Assembly: GCA_050331475.1 (NCBI GenBank)
Contig: JBHJGU010000096.1
Span: 1 to 15,135, forward strand
Reading direction: 5' to 3'
From: JBHJGU01 sp050331475
GTDB taxonomy: Bacteria > Pseudomonadota > Alphaproteobacteria > Caulobacterales > Maricaulaceae
DNA length: 15,135 nucleotides
Part shown: piece by piece, positions 5,709-13,562 of the stretch
How the letters are laid out: each line of letters opens with the position of its first letter
Numbering within the stretch: position 1 is the first letter of the stretch
Position numbers and translations under genes: made by a program
Notes under the pieces: model-generated
What the model was told of the DNA's origin: nothing
The model's database searches: none
The model's input: only the letters and a program-made list of their open reading frames with translations

Positions 5709-6887
5709 ATGACCCACGCCCCCCGCCCCGTGATCCGCACCACAGACGCCTTAGCCGAGGTCTGCGCTGAGCTGCGCACCGCCGACTTCGTTGCGCTCGA
5801 CACCGAGTTCATGCGCGACGCCACCTATTGGCCGAAGCTGTGCCTGATTCAATTAGCCGGAGGCGAGATCGAGGCGGTGGTCGATCCCTTGGCGGACGGG
5901 CTCGACCTCGCCCCGCTCTACGCCTTGCTCGCGGACACGGACGTCCTCAAAGTGCTGCATGCGGCGCGTCAAGACGTGGAGATTTTCCACCATTTTGGCG
6001 GTGTGATCCCCGAGCCTTTGTTCGACACCCAGATCGGCGCGATGGCGCTCGGGTATGGCGACTCCATCGCCTATGACGCCCTCGTGGCGAAGCTGCTCAA
6101 ACTCTCGATCGACAAATCCTCGCGTTTCACCGATTGGAGCCGACGGCCCCTGGGCGATAAGCAATTGGCGTATGCGCTCGCGGACGTCACCCATTTGCGC
6201 GACCTTTACCCCAAAATGCGCGCGCGGCTTGAACGGAAAGACCGGCTCGATTGGATCGCCGCCGAACACGCCGTACTCACCGATCCGGCGACCTATGACC
6301 TCTCCCCGGAAATTGCTTGGCGCCGCTTAAAACTGCGCAAAACCTCGCCGGGCTATCTCGCCGCCTTGAAAGCCGCCGCGCAATGGCGCGAGACCGAGGC
6401 GCAGAGCCGCGACCTGCCGCGCTCCCGCATCATGAAGGACGACACCCTTTACGATATCGCGCTCCAGCAACCCCAAAGCGCCGACGCGCTGGCCCGACTA
6501 CGGGGCGCGCCTCGCGGGTTCGAGCGCTCCCGCGGCGGGCAAAGCTTGATCATCGCCCTTCAAACCGCGCTCGCCGATCCGGAGATCCACGCGCCCAAGG
6601 TGGCGCGTCCCGAGCCGACCCCGCCGGGCATCGGCCCGATCGTCGATTTCCTAAAAGTGCTCTTAAAGCTCAAGGCGGAAGAGAACGAGGTCGCGCCGCG
6701 GCTCATCGCCACCGTGTCGGACCTCGAAAAGATCGCTGCGGACGACGCCGCGGACACCCCGGCCTTGAGTGGTTGGCGGCGCGAGCTGTTCGGGCAAACC
6801 GCGCTGGAGCTAAAACACGGCCGCATTGCGCTCAAGCTGGAGAACGGCCGAGTCGTCGCCGTGGATCTAGACGGCGGAGACGGCTAA
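5709..6887 (+). CDS. rnd: Ribonuclease D
   Basis: 3'-to-5' exoribonuclease of the DEDDy family, which trims tRNA precursors and other small RNAs in the cytoplasm. It has 392 residues, normal for the family. The nuclease domain covers about 1-175 with all metal-binding residues visible: D31 and E33 in the ALDTEF motif, D89 in HAARQDVE, and Y155 plus D159 in YALADVTHL. An HRDC domain follows at about 213-290 (SPGYLAALKAAAQWRE, then PRSRIMKDDTLYDIA), then a C-terminal helical domain. The ATG at 5709 comes 19 bases after the methyltransferase stop. Its TAA (6885-6887) interleaves with the TAG of the convergent ppx (6886-6884), leaving no room for a terminator. Confidence 0.96.
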   Translation: MTHAPRPVIRTTDALAEVCAELRTADFVALDTEFMRDATYWPKLCLIQLAGGEIEAVVDPLADGLDLAPLYALLADTDVLKVLHAARQDVEIFHHFGGVIPEPLFDTQIGAMALGYGDSIAYDALVAKLLKLSIDKSSRFTDWSRRPLGDKQLAYALADVTHLRDLYPKMRARLERKDRLDWIAAEHAVLTDPATYDLSPEIAWRRLKLRKTSPGYLAALKAAAQWRETEAQSRDLPRSRIMKDDTLYDIALQQPQSADALARLRGAPRGFERSRGGQSLIIALQTALADPEIHAPKVARPEPTPPGIGPIVDFLKVLLKLKAEENEVAPRLIATVSDLEKIAADDAADTPALSGWRRELFGQTALELKHGRIALKLENGRVVAVDLDGGDG

Positions 6888-8362
6888 CCGTCCAGCACCA
6901 ATTCCGGCGCAAGGTCGAGCGTCGCTGCGAATTGGCTGAGCCGTTTATCGAGCTTCTCCACGGCCGCGGCTTGGGGCGGAACCCGCAGGCGCAAATGCCC
7001 GCCGACGATTTCTAAGGCGCTGTCGCGAATAAGCTCGGGCGCGCCGCCGCTCAGAGCGGCCGCTAAGCGTAGACCGGCGCCGTATTGGCGCGCGCGCGCG
7101 GCGTCCTCGGCGGACAACCAATCGCGCGCTGCATCGGGGGGTGCGGACCGGGCGTAACGTCCGTAAACGGCGGCGGCCAGGAACACCCGCTCAAGCGGGG
7201 ACACCGCGCCCAAGGGCGCCGCCAGGATCATGTCAAAGCTTAATCCCGCCCGGTGATCGGGATGAAACGCTTCGCCCAAACCACTTAACAGCCCCGCAGC
7301 GGAGCGCAAGTCGCCCGCCCGGGCGGGCGCTTCGGCGTGGCCGAACACGGGTTCGAGCAAGGCGGTGGCCGCCTCCCCCCATGGCGCGCGCGCATTCTGC
7401 GCTTCGGCGAACGCCCGCGCTTGGGCGAGCAAGCCGCCCGGTCGCCCCGCCCCCGCGTGATCGGCGACGAATTGAGCGGCCACCCCTTCACGCACGCCGT
7501 AAGCGGACACCACCACCGATGAGAACGCCCCGGACTTGAGCAAGCGCGCGAGCGTGTGCGCGGCGAAGGGCAAGGTTCTCGCGCGGCGACGCGAACCGCC
7601 CGGGTAGTCGGCCAGCGCGTCCAAAGGGGCGGCGATCACGTCTGCGGCGATGCGTTGCGCTTCGCTCACCCGCCAACGCCAGCCGTGGGCCTGAACGAAA
7701 GACCGGCCGGATTTGCGGATCGCATAACGCGCCACCCCCCGCCAGGCGCCACCGACGAGATAAAGCGCCCGGCCCGAGCCGGCGTCGATACGATCGCGCG
7801 CTCGATCGAGTTGCGCGTCAATCCGGGCGTCTAGATCGGCGTCGGGCGCATCGGTTTCCGCATCAAACAACAGCGGCCCTAGCGGCAGGCTCACGCCCGC
7901 GCCGGGGCCCTCATTGTTCACCGGGGTCAGCTCCAAGCTTGCGCCGCCAAGATCACCGACGAGACCGTCCGCGTCCGCCACCCCCGCCCAAACGCCCAAC
8001 CCCGCCAACCGCGCCACATCCTCCCCCGAGCAGACCTCCAGCCGGAAACCGGTCGCGTCCGCCACGGCGTCCACGAACGCAGCGCCGTTTTCGGCCATGC
8101 GCACCGCCGCTGTCGCGACCGCGCGTTCCGCATCGGTCTCCAAGGCCTTAGCGATGGCGCGGAACCGGCGGATCACCCCAATGGCGGCGTCGATCGCGTC
8201 CGGATCAAGCCGCCCTGCCGTCCGGCCGAGCCCCAAGACCGCCTTCTCGTTGCGGATCGGCCAAAACGCCGACCCAACGCATTGGTAAACCACCAAACGG
8301 ACAGAGTTGGACCCGACATCGAGGACGGCGAGCCGTCGGCTCAGCGCGCGGGGCGCGCTCAC
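6884..8362 (-). CDS. ppx: Exopolyphosphatase / Ppx-GppA phosphatase family protein
   Basis: Members remove terminal phosphate from polyphosphate or from pppGpp. The predicted protein has 492 residues, of normal length. The N-terminal actin-like ATPase-fold domain shows the phosphate-binding motif LDVGSNSVRL (14-23) and VGDLGGASLEL (135-145). A C-terminal HD-like helical region follows. The GTG start at 8362 overlaps the ppk stop (GTGA), so translation is probably coupled. The frame stays open upstream inside ppk, but no homology to the family begins before this GTG. Odd: the segment CSGEDVARL has V116 where E. coli PPX has the catalytic E121 (SGNEEARL), and GGAS replaces the usual GGGS. Either activity is reduced, another acid takes over, or the protein acts as a sensor. 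The family call is firm; PPX rather than GppA is inferred from the ppk neighbour. Confidence 0.93.
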   Translation of the reverse strand: MSAPRALSRRLAVLDVGSNSVRLVVYQCVGSAFWPIRNEKAVLGLGRTAGRLDPDAIDAAIGVIRRFRAIAKALETDAERAVATAAVRMAENGAAFVDAVADATGFRLEVCSGEDVARLAGLGVWAGVADADGLVGDLGGASLELTPVNNEGPGAGVSLPLGPLLFDAETDAPDADLDARIDAQLDRARDRIDAGSGRALYLVGGAWRGVARYAIRKSGRSFVQAHGWRWRVSEAQRIAADVIAAPLDALADYPGGSRRRARTLPFAAHTLARLLKSGAFSSVVVSAYGVREGVAAQFVADHAGAGRPGGLLAQARAFAEAQNARAPWGEAATALLEPVFGHAEAPARAGDLRSAAGLLSGLGEAFHPDHRAGLSFDMILAAPLGAVSPLERVFLAAAVYGRYARSAPPDAARDWLSAEDAARARQYGAGLRLAAALSGGAPELIRDSALEIVGGHLRLRVPPQAAAVEKLDKRLSQFAATLDLAPELVLDG

Positions 8363-10530
8363 CCGCCCGGCATCCGCAGTTCGGGGGGCAGATCGCGCGC
8401 GAGCGCCGAGCCCCGGCCCGACAGGCTGGGATTCGTCATGAAATAGGCGTGCGCGGAAAATGCCGTCCGGTCTTGGGGCGGTTGAACCCGGCGGTAGACC
8501 CCGTCCGGCCCCATCAGCCAGCTCTGCGCTTGGTCGAGCAGATTGGCGACCATGATTTGGTCGAGCACTTGGCGATGGGCGGTGGGGGTCTCCACCGGCG
8601 CCATCACCTCCACCCGCCGGTCCAGATTGCGCGGCATCCAATCCGCAGATGAGAGATACACTTTGGCCTCGGGGTTGGGCAGCGGCTTGCCCAAACCGAA
8701 ACACCAGATCCGCGAATGCTCCAAGAACCGGCCGATAATGCTTTTGACCCGTATGGTCTCGGACAGACCGGGAACCCCGGGCCGCAAACAGCAAATCCCG
8801 CGAATGATCAGCTCGATCCGCGCCCCGGCCTGGGAGGCCGTATAAAGCGCGTCGATGATTTCAGCGTCCACCAGCGAGTTCATTTTCGCCCACACCACGC
8901 CGGAGCGTCCCGCGCGTGCATGCTCGGCCTCCGCGCCGATCAGGTCGATGAGCTCTGTCTTCATGGACAAAGGCGCGATGGTCATGCGCTCAAGCCGCTG
9001 AGGCGCGGCATAGCTCGTGATATAATTGAAAATACGCCCCGCATCGCGGGTCATAGCGGGGTCTGCGGTAAACAACGCCAAATCGGTGTAAATCCGCGCG
9101 GTGTGGGGGTGATAATTGCCGGTGCCCACATGGGCGTAGGCCCGAAGCGCCTCACCCTCACGGCGAACGGCCAGGCTTAACTTGCCGTGGGTTTTGTATT
9201 CGACAAAACCGTAGACGACCTGCACGCCCGCCCGCTGGAGCTTGCGGGCGAGCTCTAAATTGGCGTCCTCATCAAACCGGGCCTTGATCTCGATCAAGGC
9301 GGTGACGTTCTTGCCCGCCTCCGCCGCGTCGAGCAACGCTTTGACGATAGGGCTGTTTTTACTCGTCCGATAAAGGGTTTGCTTGATCGCGACCACGGCC
9401 GGATCGCACGCGGCTTGTTCGAGGAATTGCACCACAACGTCGAAGGACTCATAGGGGTGGTGCACCAGGATGTCTTTGGCGCGAATAGCGGCGAAGCAAT
9501 CTCCGCCGAAATCCCGAATCCGCTCGGGAAACCGCGGCTCGTAAGGGGTGAACACTAACTCCCGCCGATCTTTGACGATCAGTTCGTCAATGTCCTTGAG
9601 GCCCAAAAAGCCGTCCCCAGTGACCAAATCGCGGGGTTCGGCCTCCACATGCTCAGAGACGACATCGCGCAAGTCCTGCGGTGTGCCCGGGGTGAAGCGC
9701 AGCCGCACAATCTCCCCGCGACGGCGCTTTTTCAGCCCGATCTCCATCTCCCGGACAAGATCTTCAGCCTCTTCCTCAATCTCCACATCGCTGTCGCGAA
9801 TCACCCGAAACGCGCCATGTGCCTCCAGCGCGAAACCGGGGAACAACGCGTCGCAGACCAGCGGCAAGGCGTCTTCGAAGGCGATAAACCGGCGCGGGCG
9901 CTCGGTGTCCGGGCGCTTGGGCAAGACCACGAACCGGGGCACGCCCTGGGGCGTTTGGACCAAGCCCACCATCGGCCGGGCGTCGGGGCCTTGGCGTAAC
10001 CGCAAGATCACTGCTGAGCCGAGATTGGGGATAAACGGAAAGGGGTGGGCGGGGTCGACCGCCAAAGGGGTCAGAACCGGTTGGATGTGAGCGAGGAAGT
10101 CCTCGAGCAGCCAGGCGCGGTCCTCCGCGTCCAAAGCTTCGCCCGACAGGACCCAGAGCCCCTCCACCGCCAATTCGGTTTTCAAGGCCGCCCATTGGGC
10201 CTCTTGGTCGGCCATCAGCGCCGTGGCGCGCGCGTCTATCCGGTCGAGCGCTTCGGCCGGGCTCAGCCCGTCTTGGCTCGGCCGCGCAATGCCGGCGCGG
10301 ACCTGTGCGCGCAGGCCGGCCGCACGCACCATGTAGAATTCGTCGAGATTGTTGGCCGAGATCGACAAGAACCGCACCCGCTCCAGCAGCGGATGGTCCG
10401 TGTTCGCCGCCTCCTCCAAGACGCGCTCGTTGAAGGCCAGCCAGCTCAGCTCGCGATTGATGAACCGCTTAGGCCCCCAATCTTGAGGCGGCTTGACCTC
10501 CTCCGGCGCGCGCTCGGGCGCGTCCGCCAT
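8359..10530 (-). CDS. ppk: Polyphosphate kinase 1
   Basis: PPK1 reversibly transfers the gamma-phosphate of ATP to growing polyphosphate, through a phosphohistidine, usually at the inner membrane. The chosen start gives 723 residues, normal for the family. The order is N-terminal helical domain (FINRELSWLAFNERVLEEA at about 23-41, then FLSISANNLDEFYMVR), head domain, and two phospholipase-D-like C domains. The autophosphorylated His is H448 in EYKTHGKLSL, and the second conserved His is H605 in FLEHSRIW. The motifs AIKQTLYRT and HVGTGNYHPHTARIYTD are intact. The ATG at 10530 is preferred over an in-frame ATG at 10590 because it has a strong GGAGGGG 6 bases upstream and leaves 20 bases after the hdaA-like stop. 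The stop overlaps the ppx start. Confidence 0.97.
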   Translation of the reverse strand: MADAPERAPEEVKPPQDWGPKRFINRELSWLAFNERVLEEAANTDHPLLERVRFLSISANNLDEFYMVRAAGLRAQVRAGIARPSQDGLSPAEALDRIDARATALMADQEAQWAALKTELAVEGLWVLSGEALDAEDRAWLLEDFLAHIQPVLTPLAVDPAHPFPFIPNLGSAVILRLRQGPDARPMVGLVQTPQGVPRFVVLPKRPDTERPRRFIAFEDALPLVCDALFPGFALEAHGAFRVIRDSDVEIEEEAEDLVREMEIGLKKRRRGEIVRLRFTPGTPQDLRDVVSEHVEAEPRDLVTGDGFLGLKDIDELIVKDRRELVFTPYEPRFPERIRDFGGDCFAAIRAKDILVHHPYESFDVVVQFLEQAACDPAVVAIKQTLYRTSKNSPIVKALLDAAEAGKNVTALIEIKARFDEDANLELARKLQRAGVQVVYGFVEYKTHGKLSLAVRREGEALRAYAHVGTGNYHPHTARIYTDLALFTADPAMTRDAGRIFNYITSYAAPQRLERMTIAPLSMKTELIDLIGAEAEHARAGRSGVVWAKMNSLVDAEIIDALYTASQAGARIELIIRGICCLRPGVPGLSETIRVKSIIGRFLEHSRIWCFGLGKPLPNPEAKVYLSSADWMPRNLDRRVEVMAPVETPTAHRQVLDQIMVANLLDQAQSWLMGPDGVYRRVQPPQDRTAFSAHAYFMTNPSLSGRGSALARDLPPELRMPGG

Positions 10531-10536
10531 GGCTGT

Positions 10537-10543
10537 CCCCTCC
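10537..10543 (-). promoter_or_regulatory. Strong ribosome binding site of ppk
   Basis: GGAGGGG on the minus strand ends 6 bases before the ATG at 10530. It decides the ppk start against the in-frame ATG at 10590 and is the strongest Shine-Dalgarno in this operon. Confidence 0.8.
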
Positions 10544-10550
10544 GTATCGA

Positions 10551-11264
10551 TTAGTCCGCTCCTTCCGAGGGCGCGTTTCGCTTCGTCCATTCCCGAGCCA
10601 GTTTCAAGGTTAGCCCCGAATTGTCCGACAGCGCTGCGTGGTGCAGCGCCTCCACGGCAGCGCGGGCGGCCGGGAACGAACGTTCGATGCGCTTGGCCAG
10701 ATGATCAATCACTTGGTCGGACACCCGCCATCCGCGGTCGCGGAACAGTTTCTCCAGCAGTCCCGCCATAACCGCGTCGCATGGATCCTCGATTGTCGCC
10801 AGGTCCAAGGCCCGCAGCCGAGCGGCCAAATCAGGCAAGGTCACCGTCCAATCGAGCGGATGCCGACGCGCGGTGAGCAATAATCCGCCCGTTCCGGTGG
10901 CCGCGTTCAACAGCCGGAACAAAGCCAGTTCGTCAGCCAAACAGTCCGCGTCGTCCACCACCAGGGGCAAACGCAAATCCGCGCCCGCGTCCGCCCACGC
11001 GGTGTCATCTGAGGCCGGCGCGACGCGCGCGCCGCCGTCTTCGGCCCAGGCGCGCGCAAGGTGGGATTTCCCCGACCCTGGCGGTCCTACCAAAACGAAC
11101 CCACCCTGCGGCCAATCCCGCCAGCGCGCCAAGCCGGATCGGGCGGCGGCGTTTGAGCGCCCAGGCACAAAGGCGTCCGCGGAGGCGGACACCGCGGCGT
11201 CCAACGGCAGCGGCGTGAACGGTCCTGGATCGCTCGGGTTTACGGGATCGGACGGATCGTCCAT
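10551..11264 (-). CDS. hdaA: HdaA-like DnaA-related ATPase
   Basis: Hda proteins bind the sliding clamp and stimulate ATP hydrolysis by DnaA, which stops re-initiation of replication. This one has 237 residues. It shows Walker A GPPGSGKS (60-67), Walker B LVVDDAD (101-107), a sensor-1-like LLTARRHP (129-136) and a sensor-2-like ERSFPAARAAVEAL (194-207). It lacks the DnaA DNA-binding domain. The DnaA-like ATPase core with no domain IV, next to ppk, matches alphaproteobacterial hdaA. Odd: the N-terminal clamp motif, usually beginning with Gln (QL-x-LPL or QLPL), is here FTPLPLD (16-22) without Gln, after an unusual Asp/Pro-rich lead. The ATG at 11264 has GAGG in front and overlaps the DUF2066 gene by 25 bases. 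ppk follows after 20 bases. Confidence 0.85.
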   Translation of the reverse strand: MDDPSDPVNPSDPGPFTPLPLDAAVSASADAFVPGRSNAAARSGLARWRDWPQGGFVLVGPPGSGKSHLARAWAEDGGARVAPASDDTAWADAGADLRLPLVVDDADCLADELALFRLLNAATGTGGLLLTARRHPLDWTVTLPDLAARLRALDLATIEDPCDAVMAGLLEKLFRDRGWRVSDQVIDHLAKRIERSFPAARAAVEALHHAALSDNSGLTLKLAREWTKRNAPSEGAD

Positions 11265-12430
11265 GGCCGGTCCTCAGCCTCTAACACCCATCCCGCCGCG
11301 GCGAGTTCAACGGCGACTTGTTCCGGCGCGCCCACATAACTCAACTGCATTAGTGCGCCCGACGTCGTCACAGCGTCGAGCCGTGCGTCGCGCACCAGGC
11401 TGGCCCCGCCGATCGCAACCCGCGCGGCGCGCCATTGGTCAAACGTTTCAAACCGCACCAAAGCCGCTGTCTGACGCGGGAACGCCTGGTTAGGGTCAAC
11501 CCTCAACGCCACCTTCCAGGAGCGCTGTGCGGCGTGTGCGATCTGACGCGCGAGCGCTTCAAGATCGGCCGCGCGCACCACGCCCAAATCCCGCACCTGG
11601 GGCGCGCCAAGCTCATCGTCGAAATAAACCTCATGAGCGCGGGCGATAAAGCCCAACCCGGCGGCGTCGGCCGGGTCCACGCCGTCGGTCACGCCGGCGG
11701 TCAGGTCTGGCGGCGGCTCTGCGCTTAGTAATCCGCCATCGGGCTCAGCGTCGGTGTCGGAGTCTGTGTCTGCGTCAGGCCCCTCCATTGCGCGCGCCAC
11801 GATCGCGCCGGGGAGGTCATAACGTTCGGCCAGGGCCCAGATCGCGTCGACATTGAGCGATTGCGCGGCCTGCGGGCTCAGCGTCTGCGTGTCCTCCAAC
11901 TCGCCAAACGGTGTGATGAACGGGGAGAGATCGTTTTGCGGGCTCTGCAACGCCCAAGCCGCGGCCCAGGGGTTCTCCCGCCAAAGGATCGAGCCGTCAC
12001 GCGCGTCGTACCAGACCGGCAGCAAGAGCCGCGCCGGCCCGCGCGCCTCCACAAACGGCGCACCGCGGGCGCGCAGGTGCGCGCGCGCCGGGCCCGCGTC
12101 AAAGCTGACCGTCATCACCCCCAGATACCGCCGCCCAGAGCGGCGCTCATCAGCGATCTGCATCCCCGCAGCCCAGCGCTGAACGTCAGACGCAGGCACG
12201 CTGAGGTCTAGCTCGGCGCGATCGTCCGCCAGGGTCAACCGTTCGAACAGCCTTTGCGCGGATAGCCGAAGCCCGCCCGCGATCGCGCGATCGCGCGCTT
12301 CGGCCGTGCTCGCCGCCTCAGCGTCGATCCGCACACCGGTGACCGTGAATAGGTCCTGCGCTTGGGCGAGGCCCGCCGCCGCGCACGCCGCGACGACAGC
12401 GACCTTTAGCCTTGCGCGTAACACCGCCAT
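11240..12430 (-). CDS. Exported DUF2066-type protein
   Basis: The protein has 396 residues. Residues 1-24 form a signal peptide (LKVAVVAACAAAGLAQA|QD), so it probably works in the periplasm. The mature start (FTVTGVRIDAEAASTAEARDRAI) and the segments ARLLLPVWYD and WRENPWAAAW are those of the DUF2066 family, whose role is unknown. It regularly precedes hdaA in alphaproteobacteria, as here. Residues 218-231 are an Asp-rich low-complexity insert with alternating D. The ATG at 12430 has AAGGA 5 bases upstream. It is the first gene of the likely operon DUF2066-hdaA-ppk-ppx and diverges from purM. The family call rests on pattern and context. Confidence 0.78.
   Translation of the reverse strand: MAVLRARLKVAVVAACAAAGLAQAQDLFTVTGVRIDAEAASTAEARDRAIAGGLRLSAQRLFERLTLADDRAELDLSVPASDVQRWAAGMQIADERRSGRRYLGVMTVSFDAGPARAHLRARGAPFVEARGPARLLLPVWYDARDGSILWRENPWAAAWALQSPQNDLSPFITPFGELEDTQTLSPQAAQSLNVDAIWALAERYDLPGAIVARAMEGPDADTDSDTDAEPDGGLLSAEPPPDLTAGVTDGVDPADAAGLGFIARAHEVYFDDELGAPQVRDLGVVRAADLEALARQIAHAAQRSWKVALRVDPNQAFPRQTAALVRFETFDQWRAARVAIGGASLVRDARLDAVTTSGALMQLSYVGAPEQVAVELAAAGWVLEAEDRPWTIRPIP
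11745..11780. repeat. Imperfect 6-bp direct repeats coding an Asp-rich stretch
   Basis: Six hexamers TCAGCG TCGGTG TCGGAG and so on follow each other on the + strand. On the coding minus strand they give alternating Asp codons (GAC). Such short repeats can change in number by slippage in steps of two residues without breaking the frame. Confidence 0.6.
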
Positions 12431-12519
12431 GGAGATCCTTTCCGGTAAAACCGGCTCCAGCTTGCGCCAGAGCGCGAATTAGGGCTCTTGCTAAGCGTTC
12501 ACAAGAGGAGCGCCCAATT
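12431..12519. other. Divergent intergenic region between the DUF2066 gene and purM
   Basis: These 89 bases must hold start signals for both directions. A small inverted repeat CCGGT-AAA-ACCGG lies at 12442-12454, in the DUF2066 leader. No clear -35/-10 pair was found. The AGAGGAG for purM is at 12504-12510. Confidence 0.4.
12504..12510 (+). promoter_or_regulatory. Ribosome binding site of purM
   Basis: AGAGGAG lies 9 bases before the ATG at 12520. It selects this start over an in-frame upstream start at 12412, which would run through the DUF2066 promoter region. Confidence 0.75.
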
Positions 12520-13560
12520 ATGGCCGACCCCCGCAAAGACGCTGAAGCCGACAATCTGACCTATGCGACCGCCGGCGTCGACATCGCAGCGGGCGAAGCC
12601 CTCGTCGACCAGGTCAAACCTTACGCGACCAGTACGCGCCGCCCAGGTTCAGAAGCTCATTTGGGCGGATTCGGTGGGCTGTTCGACCCCAAAGCCGCGG
12701 GTTTTCAAGATCCGATCTTAGTTGCCGGAACTGACGGGGTGGGCACGAAGCTACGCGTGGCGATCGACACGGATCGGCTTGATGATTTGGGCCAGGATTT
12801 GGTGGCCATGTGCGCCAATGACGTGCTCGCCCAAGGCGCCGAGCCGCTGTTCTTTCTCGATTACTTCGCCACGGGCAAGCTCGACCCCGACCGCGCCGCC
12901 CGCGTGATCAAAGGCGTCGCGGAGGGCTGTCGCCAAGCCGGCTGCGCCTTGATTGGCGGGGAGACCGCTGAGATGCCGGGGCTTTATCACGGCGCGGATT
13001 TTGATTTGGCCGGGTTCGTGGTCGGCGCCGCCGAGCGTGGAGACATCTTGCCGAAAACCGCACAGATGCGCGTCGGCGACGTTCTTATCGCCCTGCCCGG
13101 CAGCGGCCCCCACGCCAATGGGTTTTCGCTGATCCGAACTATCGTCGACCGCGCAGCTCTGGCGTGGACGGATCCCGCACCGTTCGCCCCCACTCGATCG
13201 CTTGCCGATGTGATGTTAGCGCCGACGCCGATTTATGTGCGGCCGCTTCTGCCCTTAATCCGCCAAGGCCTGGTGAAAGGGCTCGCCCACATCACCGGCG
13301 GCGGTTTGGTGGAGAACCCGCCGCGTATGACGCCGCCCCATCTCCGGCCGCGGATTGATTTTACGGCGTGGGAGCGGCCGGCGCTGTTTAGTTGGTTGAA
13401 ACTCATGGGCTCGCTCGAAGAGGCTGAGCTGCGCCGGACGTTTAATTGCGGCGTCGGCATGGTGGTCTGCGCCGCGCCGGAGCAAACGGATCCCGTGCTT
13501 GAAGGCCTAAGCGCGCGCGGGATTAAAGCCTTTGTTTGCGGCGATTTAGTTGAGGCCTAA
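12520..13560 (+). CDS. purM: Phosphoribosylformylglycinamidine cyclo-ligase (AIR synthetase)
   Basis: Makes aminoimidazole ribonucleotide from FGAM with ATP, step 5 of de novo purine synthesis. It has 346 residues, normal length. Family motifs: LTYATAGVDIAAGEALV (13-29), GTDGVGTK (70-77), the metal and ATP region MCANDVLAQGAEPLFFLDYFA (98-117), GGETAEMPGLYH, SGPHANGFSLIR and HITGGGLVENPPR, where most members have GGGFTENIPR. The tail GVGMVVCA is typical. The start is set by AGAGGAG. purN follows after 2 bases, so the pair is translated from one message. Confidence 0.96.
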   Translation: MADPRKDAEADNLTYATAGVDIAAGEALVDQVKPYATSTRRPGSEAHLGGFGGLFDPKAAGFQDPILVAGTDGVGTKLRVAIDTDRLDDLGQDLVAMCANDVLAQGAEPLFFLDYFATGKLDPDRAARVIKGVAEGCRQAGCALIGGETAEMPGLYHGADFDLAGFVVGAAERGDILPKTAQMRVGDVLIALPGSGPHANGFSLIRTIVDRAALAWTDPAPFAPTRSLADVMLAPTPIYVRPLLPLIRQGLVKGLAHITGGGLVENPPRMTPPHLRPRIDFTAWERPALFSWLKLMGSLEEAELRRTFNCGVGMVVCAAPEQTDPVLEGLSARGIKAFVCGDLVEA

Positions 13561-13562
13561 GC

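Noticed and set aside
8363..8794. N-terminal extension of ppx of 144 residues inside ppk
   Set aside because: The extension overlaps certain ppk coding sequence and has no family resemblance; Ppx homology begins just after the GTG at 8362.
12442..12454. Hairpin CCGGT-AAA-ACCGG as a terminator or riboswitch
   Set aside because: The stem is only 5 bp, no T-run follows, and no purine-riboswitch-like core is present upstream of purM.
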